Source: Nitriliruptoraceae bacterium (GTDB lineage Bacteria > Actinomycetota > Nitriliruptoria > Nitriliruptorales > Nitriliruptoraceae). From it: DNA of 9,149 nucleotides. Position numbers and translations under genes: made by a program. How positions within the stretch are numbered: the first letter of the stretch is position 1; each line of letters opens with the position of its first letter. Where the stretch lies: contig SKNK01000263.1 of the NCBI GenBank assembly GCA_007120565.1, positions 1-9,149 of the forward strand, read 5' to 3'. The notes below the pieces were generated by a model. That model did not search any database and was not told where the DNA came from. It saw only the letters and a list, made by a program, of their open reading frames with translations. Of the stretch, positions 1 to 8,400 are shown one piece after another.

Positions 1-6
1 GATCTG

Positions 7-12
7 AAGGAG
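7..12 (+). promoter_or_regulatory. Shine-Dalgarno site of the alpha/beta hydrolase gene
   Basis: AAGGAG lies six bases before the ATG at 19. It is a near-consensus ribosome binding site with normal spacing, and it fixes the start of the first gene. Only six bases lie upstream of it in the window, so any promoter or preceding gene is out of view. Confidence 0.8.
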
Positions 13-18
13 CACCCC

Positions 19-1377
19 ATGGAGATCGACATCCCGGCGGAGATCGCAGGCCTACCGCTCCTGCCGCTCGCGTTCGACAGGCAGCAGCGGTTGGTCGAGC
101 CCGAACAGGTCGATGCCGTTCGCGACCACCTGGCCCGAGCCGAGTCCACAGACCTGTTGGTCCTCTCCCACGGCTGGAACAACGACGCCGCCGACGCGCT
201 CCAGCTGTACCGCCAACTCCTGACCAACATCGGCGAACAGGCCCAAGGGCCATGGGACGATCGCGAGGTCGCCGTTGTCGCGGTGTTCTGGCCGTCGAAA
301 CGGTTCGCCGACCGCGACCTCATCCCGGGTGGTGCCGCCGAGCTCTCCGGGGACGTCCCGACCGCCGTGCTCCTCGCCGAGATCGAGGACCTGCGTGGAT
401 CCTTCGATGACTCGTCCCTCGACCGTCTCCGCGAACTGGCCCCACAGGTGGCCGACAGCCGCGAGGCCCGACGAGGGTTCGCCGAGGCGGTGCGGGAACT
501 CGTCGAGGTCGGTGACGACGAGGAGGTCGACGACGAGATCCCGTCCGGGTTCTTCAGCACCGATGGTGCGGAGATGATCGAGGAACTCGGGGTCCCTCGG
601 GAAGAGGAGCTTGCCGCCGTCGGCGACGGCGGCGGTCGCGAAGGCGGCATCGCCGTGGTCGGCGCGCGAGGGCCGACGGACGACGCGGCACGTGGGGGTG
701 CCGCCTTCCTGGGCAGCGCGTTCGCCGGGATCCGGTCGGGCGCCCGCAACGCCCTCAACCTCGCCACCTACTACACGATGAAGCGGAGGGCGGGTGAGAC
801 CGGCCGTGGTGGTGTCGCTCCGGTGCTCCGTGAGGTGCGGCGGGCCGCCCCGGATGTCCGGTTCCACCTGGCCGGTCACAGCTTCGGTGGCCGGCTGGTC
901 GCGGCCGCGGCGCTCGGCGAGAACGACGACGACCCGGCCCTGCCCGTCGACAGCCTCACGTTGCTCCAGGCCGCGTTCTCGCATCACGGGTTCGCCGAGA
1001 ACTACGAACCAGGCAAGCATGGCTACTTCCGCAACGTGGTCGCCGGCTCCCGGGTACGGGGCCCGCTGGTCGTCACCCACACCCACAACGATCGGGCCAA
1101 CACCTGGGCGTACCCGATGGCGTCCCGGCTGAGACGGCAGCGCGCAGCGATGTTCGGCGGGCCGAGCGACCCCTACGGCGCCATCGGCAGCAACGGAGCA
1201 CTCAAGACCCCCGGCGCCGAGTTCGGGGAACTCCTGCCCGCAGACGGCGACTACCACTTCGGTCCCGGCGAGATCCACAACCTCGAGTCATCGGCGTCGA
1301 TCCCCGATCACGGCACTGTCACCGGCGCCGAGGTGGCCAACATCATCATCTCGGTCGTGGAGGCCGACTACCGCTAG
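19..1377 (+). CDS. Alpha/beta-hydrolase-fold protein (putative serine hydrolase)
   Basis: A 452-residue protein that looks like an alpha/beta hydrolase; the substrate is unknown. LSHGWNN (49-55) matches the strand and oxyanion-loop HGW of this fold. VFWPS (89-93) follows as the next core strand. LAGHSFGGRL (284-293) is a textbook nucleophile elbow with Ser288. Asp358 in HNDRANTW and His431 in PDHGTV are plausible remaining triad members by order and position, but that assignment is inference. Between about residues 100 and 240 sits a large insertion between the fold's first strands and the elbow. It is rich in Asp/Glu (162-200) and then Gly (202-218), and is probably a lid or a flexible segment. 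No signal peptide or membrane helix is visible, so it should be cytoplasmic. The start is supported by AAGGAG six bases upstream. The gene ends head-on against the membrane-protein gene, sharing CTAG. It could be a lipase, esterase or peptidase; I do not recognise a named family. Confidence 0.85.
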   Translation: MEIDIPAEIAGLPLLPLAFDRQQRLVEPEQVDAVRDHLARAESTDLLVLSHGWNNDAADALQLYRQLLTNIGEQAQGPWDDREVAVVAVFWPSKRFADRDLIPGGAAELSGDVPTAVLLAEIEDLRGSFDDSSLDRLRELAPQVADSREARRGFAEAVRELVEVGDDEEVDDEIPSGFFSTDGAEMIEELGVPREEELAAVGDGGGREGGIAVVGARGPTDDAARGGAAFLGSAFAGIRSGARNALNLATYYTMKRRAGETGRGGVAPVLREVRRAAPDVRFHLAGHSFGGRLVAAAALGENDDDPALPVDSLTLLQAAFSHHGFAENYEPGKHGYFRNVVAGSRVRGPLVVTHTHNDRANTWAYPMASRLRRQRAAMFGGPSDPYGAIGSNGALKTPGAEFGELLPADGDYHFGPGEIHNLESSASIPDHGTVTGAEVANIIISVVEADYR

Positions 1378-2195
1378 GAGCCGAACTCGAGCCTGACCGC
1401 ATCGCCGTCGGGCACGATGATCAACCGCCCCTCCCCGGCCGACCAGCCATCACTCAGCAGGAAGTACTTCCCGCCGGACCGTTGCAACAGGTAGAGCCCG
1501 TCGTAGCGGTAGACGAAGGCTCCTCCCGGATCGTCGAGCCGCGTTTCGACGATCTCGCTCGCGTCGGTCGGCAGCCGCTCGACGGTGAACAATGTCGCCG
1601 GTCCGAGCTCCGTCGCGACGTTGGCCATGAGCTCGCCTGCCAGCGCCCGACCGCTGAGCTGGGCCCACCGTTCGGTCTGCCAGAAGAGCACCACGATGAG
1701 CAGCAGGACGACGACCACGACCTGCGAGAACCGGGGGGTGTGGTCCTGGCCATCCGCCTGACGGCGAAGCATGCCGGCGTACGCGGTGCCACCGATCGCC
1801 AGGAAGACGAACATCGGCAACATCACGTCGCCGAGTTCGTCGGTCGCTACGTGGAGGCCGATCCCGAGGGGGACGAGCACCCAGGCGTAACGGAGCACGG
1901 GAGCGATCACACGGGCGTGTCTGCGCAGCCAGGGATCGAGACGCATCGCCAGCAACGCGAGGAGCATCATCAGGATCACGGGGATGAACAGGATGTCGAT
2001 GCTGCGCAGGACCAGGTCCTGACCCGACATCTCGAACACACTCGCGTCCGCGCCGAACTCCCGAGCTTGCGCCTCGGAACGGACCCACCCGAAGTACAAC
2101 ATCAGCGTGGTACCGAGCGCGATCGGAGAGCCGAACGAGGTCAGCAGACGGAGTGTGTCTGGTCGCGTCGGAGCCGGCGCGCTGTTCGACGACAT
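1374..2195 (-). CDS. Five-helix integral membrane protein with an extracytoplasmic C-terminal domain
   Basis: A 273-residue protein from the ATG at 2195. Five hydrophobic segments are visible at about residues 21-38, 66-84, 98-116, 124-142 and 156-173. Basic residues in the 2-3 loop (DPWLRRHAR) and the 4-5 loop (MLRRQ) suggest these loops are cytoplasmic, which puts the N-terminus inside and the last ~100 residues outside. The segment YFGWVRSEAQAREFG, followed by SGQDLVLRSIDILFIP, resembles a recurring motif I associate with uncharacterised actinobacterial membrane proteins; that is recollection, not a search. The tail (about 200-273) looks like a small beta-rich domain (FVYRYDGLYLL, KYFLLSDG). 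The ATG follows the lipoprotein gene's TGA by two bases, so translation is probably coupled. A GTG at 2216 would add seven residues and overlap that gene by 19 bases. Neither start has a good Shine-Dalgarno site. Function unknown. Confidence 0.8.
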   Translation of the reverse strand: MSSNSAPAPTRPDTLRLLTSFGSPIALGTTLMLYFGWVRSEAQAREFGADASVFEMSGQDLVLRSIDILFIPVILMMLLALLAMRLDPWLRRHARVIAPVLRYAWVLVPLGIGLHVATDELGDVMLPMFVFLAIGGTAYAGMLRRQADGQDHTPRFSQVVVVVLLLIVVLFWQTERWAQLSGRALAGELMANVATELGPATLFTVERLPTDASEIVETRLDDPGGAFVYRYDGLYLLQRSGGKYFLLSDGWSAGEGRLIIVPDGDAVRLEFGS

Positions 2196-2197
2196 CC

Positions 2198-3322
2198 TCA
2201 GAGCTGCGGCGGACACGCCACGGTCGTGGCTGGTCGATCGTCACCGGCTCCGTCCGCTGGTTCGTCAGCCTCGCCTTCCGCCCCTTCATCGGCCTGTTCG
2301 GCGCCCTGCTCTTCGTGGGCCGTCTCTTCGTCCTGGTCCTGAGCCGGGAGCTCCAAGGTGAACATCCTGCCGTCGGCGTACCAGTCGGGCGGCGACGTGA
2401 ACAGCGCGATGCACACCGTGCCATACCCCCCGTGATCGCCCTCGAGGATCACGTGCAGTTCCGTGGACGAGGTGCCGGCGACCTCGAGCGACTCGTACCT
2501 CAGATCTCCAGACTCGCCATACACCATGCGTACGCCCACTTCCTCGTGGAAGTTGGTGCCCTCGATCCGGATCGCGCTGCCGAGCGGTCCGCGATCGGGG
2601 ACCACCCGGTCGATGCGCGGACACGGCGGCGCCTGCGCGTCACCCTCCCCCGTCGCGGGCTCGAAGATGGCCTTCGGGTCGGCGTCATGAGCGGCGAGCA
2701 GGTCGTCGAGCAACCGTCGCGTCGCCCGGTCGAGGCAGCTCGTTGAGGGTTCGCCGGCATGATCGGCCAGCTCCCGTGCCGTCGGCCACAGTTCGGATCG
2801 TCCATCGAACGCCGCAAGACATGCGGTACCCGCCGCCCGGTACAGGGTCTCGCTGGGTCCGAGGTTCGGGGCTTGGTCGTGCCCATCATCGTCCAACCGT
2901 TCCATCAGCCCCGCGCAATCGAGGGTCATGAGGTGTTCGTAGGCACGGATCTCCGACGGTCCCGAAGGGGCGCTCGGCCCCAGGTCGAGGAGCCAGGCGA
3001 TCACGCTCCGACGTCGTGGCGGCGGCTCCTCGCCTCCTTCCTCCTCGTCGCCCCCGCCGGTCGGTTCAGCGACCTCGCTGCCTCCCTCCTCCACGGGTGC
3101 TGATCCCTCCTCGGGCGACTCGCTCGCCGTCCCCGGCCCTTCGGCCTCAACGGGCTCGGCGGTCGCACCCTCTAGCTCGACGTCACCGTCCCCCCCGCAG
3201 GCCATCAGGACGAGCAGGATGACCATCGCGATGCTGACACGTGTGCACGGCTGGTGCCCTCTCCGCACAACGCAACGTCGGCCTGCAACCCGAGGCCACC
3301 CGTCAACTCGACGACTCCGCAT
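2198..3322 (-). CDS. Secreted acidic lipoprotein with an IPT/TIG-like domain
   Basis: A 374-residue protein from the ATG at 3322. A hydrophobic stretch (VSIAMVILLVLMAC, 29-42) preceded by several arginines ends in a lipobox, LMAC. Cys42 would be lipidated and the protein held on the outer face of the membrane. A Glu/Gly/Pro-rich linker follows (about 45-104). Next comes a predicted helical domain (about 105-225) with Cys136, Cys168 and Cys196, then an Ig-like IPT/TIG-type domain (about 234-323). The start of that domain, PRIDRVVPDRG..GSAIRIEGTNF, fits the family's usual opening. The tail is low-complexity Asp/Glu/Ala (326-365). Start choice: GGGGAGG lies just before the ATG at 3322. A GTG at 3268 would give a more usual 24-residue signal peptide but lacks a ribosome site. 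An ATG at 3361 also exists. It is the first gene of a minus-strand pair with the membrane protein. Ligand unknown. Confidence 0.8.
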   Translation of the reverse strand: MRSRRVDGWPRVAGRRCVVRRGHQPCTRVSIAMVILLVLMACGGDGDVELEGATAEPVEAEGPGTASESPEEGSAPVEEGGSEVAEPTGGGDEEEGGEEPPPRRRSVIAWLLDLGPSAPSGPSEIRAYEHLMTLDCAGLMERLDDDGHDQAPNLGPSETLYRAAGTACLAAFDGRSELWPTARELADHAGEPSTSCLDRATRRLLDDLLAAHDADPKAIFEPATGEGDAQAPPCPRIDRVVPDRGPLGSAIRIEGTNFHEEVGVRMVYGESGDLRYESLEVAGTSSTELHVILEGDHGGYGTVCIALFTSPPDWYADGRMFTLELPAQDQDEETAHEEQGAEQADEGAEGEADEPADGAGDDRPATTVACPPQL

Positions 3323-3588
3323 GCGCCTCCCCGATGCTTCGGGCACTTCGATGCGCGCCATCCACCTGCCAGGCTCCGCCGACCTTCGCCCGGCGTCAAG
3401 ACCTTCCGACTCGCCTCTTGTCAGGGCGGTCAGATTGTGGTGTCGTGGACCGGGAGACCGGAGTGCGTCAGCCCGGTTCAGGTCCGGATGCTGGTGGCAG
3501 GCTCGGGGTCAGAAGGCGCGCTGATGCACACGCACCCACGGCAGCGGCGTCGAGGCGGTGCCACCGGGAGCGAGCACGGGGGAACACG
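3323..3588. other. Divergent intergenic region between the lipoprotein and UDG-like genes
   Basis: About 266 bases separate the two divergent start codons, so promoters for both units should lie here. On the plus strand TTGTCA (3418-3423) could be a -35 element, but the hexamer 17 bases downstream, TGTCGT (3441-3446), is a poor -10. On the minus strand TTGACG (complement of 3394-3399) resembles a -35, again with no convincing -10. A short tandem GACCGG repeat occurs at about 3448-3460. I see no clear operator palindrome, riboswitch or terminator. The frame of the downstream gene stays open through this region, but its translation is Arg/Pro/Ala-rich and looks non-coding. Confidence 0.5.
3578..3583 (+). 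promoter_or_regulatory. Shine-Dalgarno-like site deciding the start of the tandem UDG-like gene
   Basis: GGGGGA ends five bases before the GTG at 3589. The same frame is open back to 3241, so this purine-rich site is the main reason for choosing the internal GTG. The predicted protein changes character at the same point, from Arg/Pro-rich to ordered sequence that aligns with its own second half. Confidence 0.55.
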
Positions 3589-5391
3589 GTGACCAGCGGC
3601 CCGTGGGGGGACGGCCGCGGTACGCCGTGGGAGTACGACGCCGGCCCGCCCCGCAACCGTCGACTCGGTCGGATCTTCGCGGAGACGCCGAACTACCGGG
3701 GCCTCGGCCGCGCGGTCGCCAGCAGGGAGGCATTCCGGTGGCACTTCGGACCGATGTACTACCGGGGCCGTCTCATCGACGGGCACGTCAAGGTCCTCGT
3801 TATCGGACAGGAGGGCGCACAGGACGAGTCGTTGGCCACTCGGGCATTCGTCGGCGGCACGGGAGCCCGGATGCAGCACCTGCTCAGCCACCTCGGTATC
3901 ACTCGCTCCTACCTGTTCCTCAACACGTTCGTGTACCCCATCTTCGGGCAGTACACGGGGCGATTGCGTTGGCTCGCGCAGGATCCGCAGTCCCCGATCG
4001 TCCAGCATCGGCTGCGCATCCTCGACGAGGTCGCGGCACGCAACGAGCTGCGACTGGTGATCGCGGTGGGAACGGCGGCGAAGGAGTCCGTGGTCGGTTG
4101 GGTCGCGGCCCGCGGTGGCCGTACCGGCGGCGTGAGCGATGTCGAGGCATGTGACGCGTCCGTGCTCGGTCGGCACCTCAGGCTCATCGGCGTGGTGCAC
4201 CCAGGGGCCGCGGCCGCTGGGGCGGCCGCTGCGGTGGTCGCGGACTTCCGGCGAGCGATCGGTCAGGTCGAGGCCTGGGCCACCGCCGACCGGGGCTGGC
4301 TTCCTCCCGATCCCGACGGCGAGCGCGGCGCGGCCGGGGACTTCGTCTACCGCTCGGCACCGATCCCGTTCCGCGACCTCCCCTACGGGATCTCCTGGCG
4401 GCTCGGCCGCGGCGCGACCTCCTCCAACCGCGCCGACGCCCAGCGGTCGATCCAGCTGTTCGGAGCCGGGGGAAGCTACAACGCTCGCGGCGATCGCCCG
4501 CGCTACCTCGTTGCAGCCACCGGGAGCGAAGAGGGGTACGAGGCCGACGCCGGTGAGGTCGCCTACGAGCCACCTCGCCGTCCATGGGGTGGGTACGACC
4601 GTGGACCGACCGCGACGTACGCGCGACTCCTCCAGGGTGGGGTTCCCGGTCTTCCCTGGCCCGATGCGGGCGAGCTCGGACTGCCGGGAGATGGCTCGTT
4701 CGGTCTCGGCGGGGGGTACCGCGGGCGATTCGAGGACGTCAGCGTGTTGGTGCTCGCCGACCAGGAGTCCCACGACGACCTCTTCTGTGGTCGGGCCATG
4801 TGCGGTGACGGTGGCCAGCACCTCCAGGGGTTCCTCCGATCGGCCGGAGTCTCCCACCGCTACCTGATCCTGCGGGTGCTGCCTTTCGACACCTTGGGTG
4901 TGCACTGGGCGACGGTCCGCCGGGCGGTCGAGCACCCGAAGACGGTCGCGCTCCATTCGGAGCTGATCACCCGCATCCGCGATGCGAACCCGAAGCTCAG
5001 CGTCGTGGTGACGGTCGGGACGCATGCCCGGGCCCTGGTGGCACAGCTGCCTCGCGGATCCCTGCCGATCGTCGAGTTGGCCGCCTGGCACACCTCTGGA
5101 CCTCGCGCGGACTGGCAGCGGGCTCTCGATCGTCTGCGCGAACTGGCGCCACCCACCGACACGGCACCGACCTGGGACTGGGACGGTCGGAGACGCCAGA
5201 TCCCGCGTACGGACCTGCCCTACGGCTCGGTGCGCTGGCGCGGGAGCTCGGGTGACCGGGCGGTGCGTGCCGAGGAGGACGGCCGGCCGTCGGCGAACTA
5301 CCTGAAGCTGTTCGCTCCCACGTGGGCCGCGAACCTGCCACCCGATCCGCTGTCACCCGAGGAGCAAGCGGCAGTGGACCTCGCTCCCTGA
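3589..5391 (+). CDS. Tandem uracil-DNA-glycosylase-superfamily-like protein
   Basis: A 600-residue protein built of two diverged copies of one module. Copy 1 (about 13-292) runs PWEYDAGP, YRGR (58-61), GQEGAQDE (73-80), FVGGTG (87-92), LFLNTFVYP (109-117), VIAVGTAAKE (157-166), HPGAAA (204-209), DLPYG (263-267). Copy 2 (about 332-575) runs PWGGYDRGP, YRGR (377-380), ADQESHDD (390-397), MCGDGG (404-409), VVVTVGTHA (472-480), WHTSG (500-504), DLPYG (542-546). The first motif, the FVG motif 13 residues after its opening residue, the strand with Asn112, and the HP(x)A motif appear in the order and spacing of family 4/5 uracil-DNA glycosylases (Pfam UDG superfamily). The Fe-S cysteines of family 4 are absent, and copy 2 has Arg429 where copy 1 has Asn112, so activity is uncertain, least likely in copy 2. 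There is no signal peptide. Start: GTG with GGGGGA upstream. It is coupled to the next gene. Confidence 0.75.
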   Translation: MTSGPWGDGRGTPWEYDAGPPRNRRLGRIFAETPNYRGLGRAVASREAFRWHFGPMYYRGRLIDGHVKVLVIGQEGAQDESLATRAFVGGTGARMQHLLSHLGITRSYLFLNTFVYPIFGQYTGRLRWLAQDPQSPIVQHRLRILDEVAARNELRLVIAVGTAAKESVVGWVAARGGRTGGVSDVEACDASVLGRHLRLIGVVHPGAAAAGAAAAVVADFRRAIGQVEAWATADRGWLPPDPDGERGAAGDFVYRSAPIPFRDLPYGISWRLGRGATSSNRADAQRSIQLFGAGGSYNARGDRPRYLVAATGSEEGYEADAGEVAYEPPRRPWGGYDRGPTATYARLLQGGVPGLPWPDAGELGLPGDGSFGLGGGYRGRFEDVSVLVLADQESHDDLFCGRAMCGDGGQHLQGFLRSAGVSHRYLILRVLPFDTLGVHWATVRRAVEHPKTVALHSELITRIRDANPKLSVVVTVGTHARALVAQLPRGSLPIVELAAWHTSGPRADWQRALDRLRELAPPTDTAPTWDWDGRRRQIPRTDLPYGSVRWRGSSGDRAVRAEEDGRPSANYLKLFAPTWAANLPPDPLSPEEQAAVDLAP

Positions 5392-5396
5392 GGAGG
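5391..5396 (+). promoter_or_regulatory. Shine-Dalgarno site overlapping the upstream stop codon
   Basis: TGAGGAGG (5389-5396) contains both the TGA stop of the tandem UDG-like gene and the AGGAGG ribosome site of the fusion gene, six bases before its ATG at 5403. Ribosomes finishing the first gene sit on the start site of the second, so the two are very probably cotranscribed and translationally coupled. The site also rules in the ATG at 5403 over an earlier in-frame ATG at 5322. Confidence 0.85.
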
Positions 5397-5402
5397 CCGA
5401 AG

Positions 5403-8400
5403 ATGTCCGGCCCGCAGACCTACGTGCTGGACGCACGTGTCGTCACGATGAACGAGGACCACGAGGTACTCGCACCGGGACGGGTGTACGTCCGCGACGC
5501 CCACATCGAAGCGGTCGAGCCGGCGGACGCCCCGGCCCCCGACGGGTTCGCCGACGCGCCGATCCTGCGGACGGGCGGCACGTTGTTCCCGGGCCTGATC
5601 GAGCTGCACAACCACCTCGCCTACAACGTGTTGCCGCTGTGGCAGGTACCACGGCGCTACGGCAACCGCGGACAGTGGGGCAGCAGGAACCCGGACTACC
5701 GCGCCCGCGTCTCGGGACCGATGGGCGTGCTCGGCACCGTCGGCGGCTACATCGAGGCCGTCGTCCGCTACGTCGAGGCGAAGTGCCTGCTCGCTGGCGT
5801 GACCACCAGCCAGGGCATCGCCCTGTACTCCAACGCCGGCGCCCGCCGCTACTTCCGCGGAAAGGTCCGCAACGTCGAGCAGCCGCTGGCGGACGAGCTT
5901 CCCGCCGCGAACACCCGGATCGCCGATGTCGAAGCAGAGCATGCCGCCGGGTTCCGTGAGCGCCTCGAACGCAGCTCCTGCCTGCTGCTGCACCTGGCCG
6001 AAGGCGTCGACGACGTCGCCCGGAGCCACTTCCGCGCCCTGCGGATCGATGAGCGCCGGTGGGCGATCACCGACTCGCTAGCCGGCATCCACTGCGCTGG
6101 CTTGCGTGGCCGCGACTTCGCGACGCTGCGCTCCCGCGGAGGCACGATGGTGTGGTCGCCGATGAGCAACCTGTTGCTCTACGGCCAGACGACCGACATC
6201 GAACGGGCCTTCCGGGAACGGGTGCGCATGGCGCTCGGGTCCGACTGGTCGCCGTCGGGGAGCAAGAACCTCCTTAGCGAGATGAAGGTCGCGTGGATCG
6301 TCGCCCAGCAGCTCGACGCCGGGATCGAGGCCAGGGACATCCTGGCGATGGCGACGATCGACGCGGCGCGGATCCTCAAGTGGGACCGATCCCTCGGCTC
6401 GATCGAACCCGGGAAGCGCGCCGACCTGATCGTGGTACACGGTCGACAGGGCGACCCCTACCGACACCTCATCGAGGCCCGAGAGACCTCCATCACCCTG
6501 GCCATCATCGACGGCCGCGCACGCTACGGACAGCCGCGCTTGATGGAACAGCTGAGTAGCCATGGCGGCGAGGCACTCGACGTCGGCGGATCCTCGCGGA
6601 TCCTCGACCTGACCGACGAAGCCGCCGACCCGATCATCGGCGAGCTATCGCTCGGTGAGGCCCGCGACCGACTCCTCGACGGGATGCGCCGCCTACCGGA
6701 ACTGGCGCGACGTATGGACGACGGGTCGCTCACCGGTGCGCTGCTCGGTGCGACCAGCACCACGGAACCGGGGAGCTGGTTCCTGGAGCTCGATCACGAA
6801 CCGATGCCCGGCTTCTCCGCTCGCCCCCATCTGCCCTTCGACGGCGCGGCGACGGGTATCTACCCGGAGGTGGTGCTTGGTGCACCGCTCGCCGACATCC
6901 TCGAGCCGATGGAGCTGGATCCTCTCACGGTCGTCGACGACGGCGAGTACTGGGCCCGACTCGCCGACTCACCGAACCTGCCCGAGTACCTGCTGGCCGA
7001 GTTGCCGCCGCTCTACGGTGAGCGACCGCGGCAACCGACCGCTCGCGCCGCTGCGCCGCTACCCGCAGCCGAGGGGACTCAGGAACCGCGGACCCTCAGT
7101 GGGTTCCTCGCGACCGTACCGTCGAGACTGTCTTCGGCCGACCGTGAGCGGCTGCTCGAACAGGCGATGGTGCTCCTCGGCGAGACCTACGTCCACCTGG
7201 ACCTGAAGCGCGCCATGCACGCCGTGGAACCGATCCAGCGGCTTCGGTTGCTCCGCTACCGGCTAGCTCGAGGCGAGGAACGACTCACCGACCTGGAGTT
7301 CCACCGTGAACTCGCCTCGATCTTCGCATCGGTCCGGGACCTGCACACCAACTACCTGCTGCCGAGTCCCTTCCGTGAACGGACCGCTTTCCTGCCCTTC
7401 CTGATCGAGCGCTTCCACGAGGGCGGAGAAGCGCGCTACCTCGTCTCTCACATCCTCGACGACGTCGCACATCCGCGGTTCGTCGTCGGCGTCGAGGTGA
7501 CGCACTGGAACGGCGTGCCGATCGAGCGCGTCATCGCGGCCAACGCCAAGATCCAAGGTGGCAGCAACCGTGCCGCCGCCCTCGCCCGTGGACTGGATGC
7601 GCTGACGATCCGCCCGCTCATCCGGTCACAGCCCCCCGACGAGGACTGGGTGGTCGTCGGCTACCGCGGACTCGACGGCGTGGAACGGGAGGAACGGTGG
7701 GACTGGCTGGTCTGGGCGCCGCCCGGGAACATCGGGGTCGACCCCGACGATGCCGCCTCGGCTGGACGGTCGACCGCTCTCGGGTACGACCTCCAGACCG
7801 ATGCGGTGAACCAGGCCAAGAAGGTCCTCTATGCGCCGGACGCGTTCGCGCTTGAGCAGGCGATGGGCATCACCACCGCCCGGCGTGTCGCGGTCAGCGA
7901 CCGGGATGTTGCCACCTCGATGCCGACCGTCTTCCGCGCACGCGCCGTCGAGACGGCGTCGGGGACCTTCGCGTACGTGCGCATCTTCACCTTCAACGTC
8001 GGGGACGCCGATGCTTTCGTCGACGAGTTCACCCGGCTGGTCGACGACCTGCCAGCCGATGGGTTGATCATCGATGTCCGCGGGAACGGGGGTGGGCTGA
8101 TCCTCGCCGCCGAACAGTTACTGCAGGTGTTCACGCCTCGTGAGATCACCCCTTCGCGCGCGCAGTTCATCACCACTCCCCTGATGCTGGACCTGTGCGA
8201 ACGGCACGCCCCTTCCCCGCTGGACCCGAGCTTCGACCTCGGCGGATGGATCGACTCGATGCAGCAGGCGGTGACCACCGGTGCCATGTACTCGCAGGCG
8301 CTCGCGATCACGGATCCAGCGGCCGCGAACCAGGTGGGCCAGACCTTCCAGGGCCCCGTCGTGCTGATCACCAACGCGTTGTGTTACTCGGCGACGGATA

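Noticed and set aside
52..1278. Long minus-strand reading frame opposite the alpha/beta hydrolase
   Set aside because: Its translation is Arg/Val/Gly/Glu-rich without domains. It is the mirror of a well-supported gene, and such open antisense frames are expected at high GC.
1482..2342. Plus-strand frame across the membrane-protein gene
   Set aside because: Composition is dominated by Arg, Gln, Glu and His with no domain. The opposite strand gives clean transmembrane helices.
3418..3446. Sigma-70-type promoter TTGTCA with a 17-base spacer
   Set aside because: The matching -10 (TGTCGT) is poor. It is kept only as a note on the intergenic region.
3241..3588. N-terminal extension of the tandem UDG-like protein (116 codons)
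   Set aside because: Residues are Arg/Pro/Ala-rich and unlike the rest, they overlap the lipoprotein signal peptide region, and no ribosome site precedes the ATG at 3241. GTG at 3589 has one.
4201..4240. Alanine-rich repeat in copy 1 of the UDG-like gene
   Set aside because: The GCGGCC-rich bases encode a short Ala run after the HPG motif. It is ordinary low complexity in a GC-rich gene, not a separate repeat element.
3478..5091. Long minus-strand reading frame of 537 codons opposite the tandem UDG-like gene
   Set aside because: No recognisable motif appears, and composition is Arg/Asp/Gly/Pro-biased. The plus strand shows an internally repeated, motif-rich protein.
3589..5391. Assignment as a family 4 Fe-S uracil-DNA glycosylase (Udg)
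   Set aside because: The cluster cysteines are missing, the usual Glu of the first motif is Gln74, and the architecture is duplicated. Only superfamily-level similarity is supported.
5322..5402. Earlier ATG for the amidohydrolase-S41 fusion
   Set aside because: It would overlap the preceding gene by 70 bases and add 27 Arg/Ser-rich residues. AGGAGG sits correctly for the ATG at 5403.
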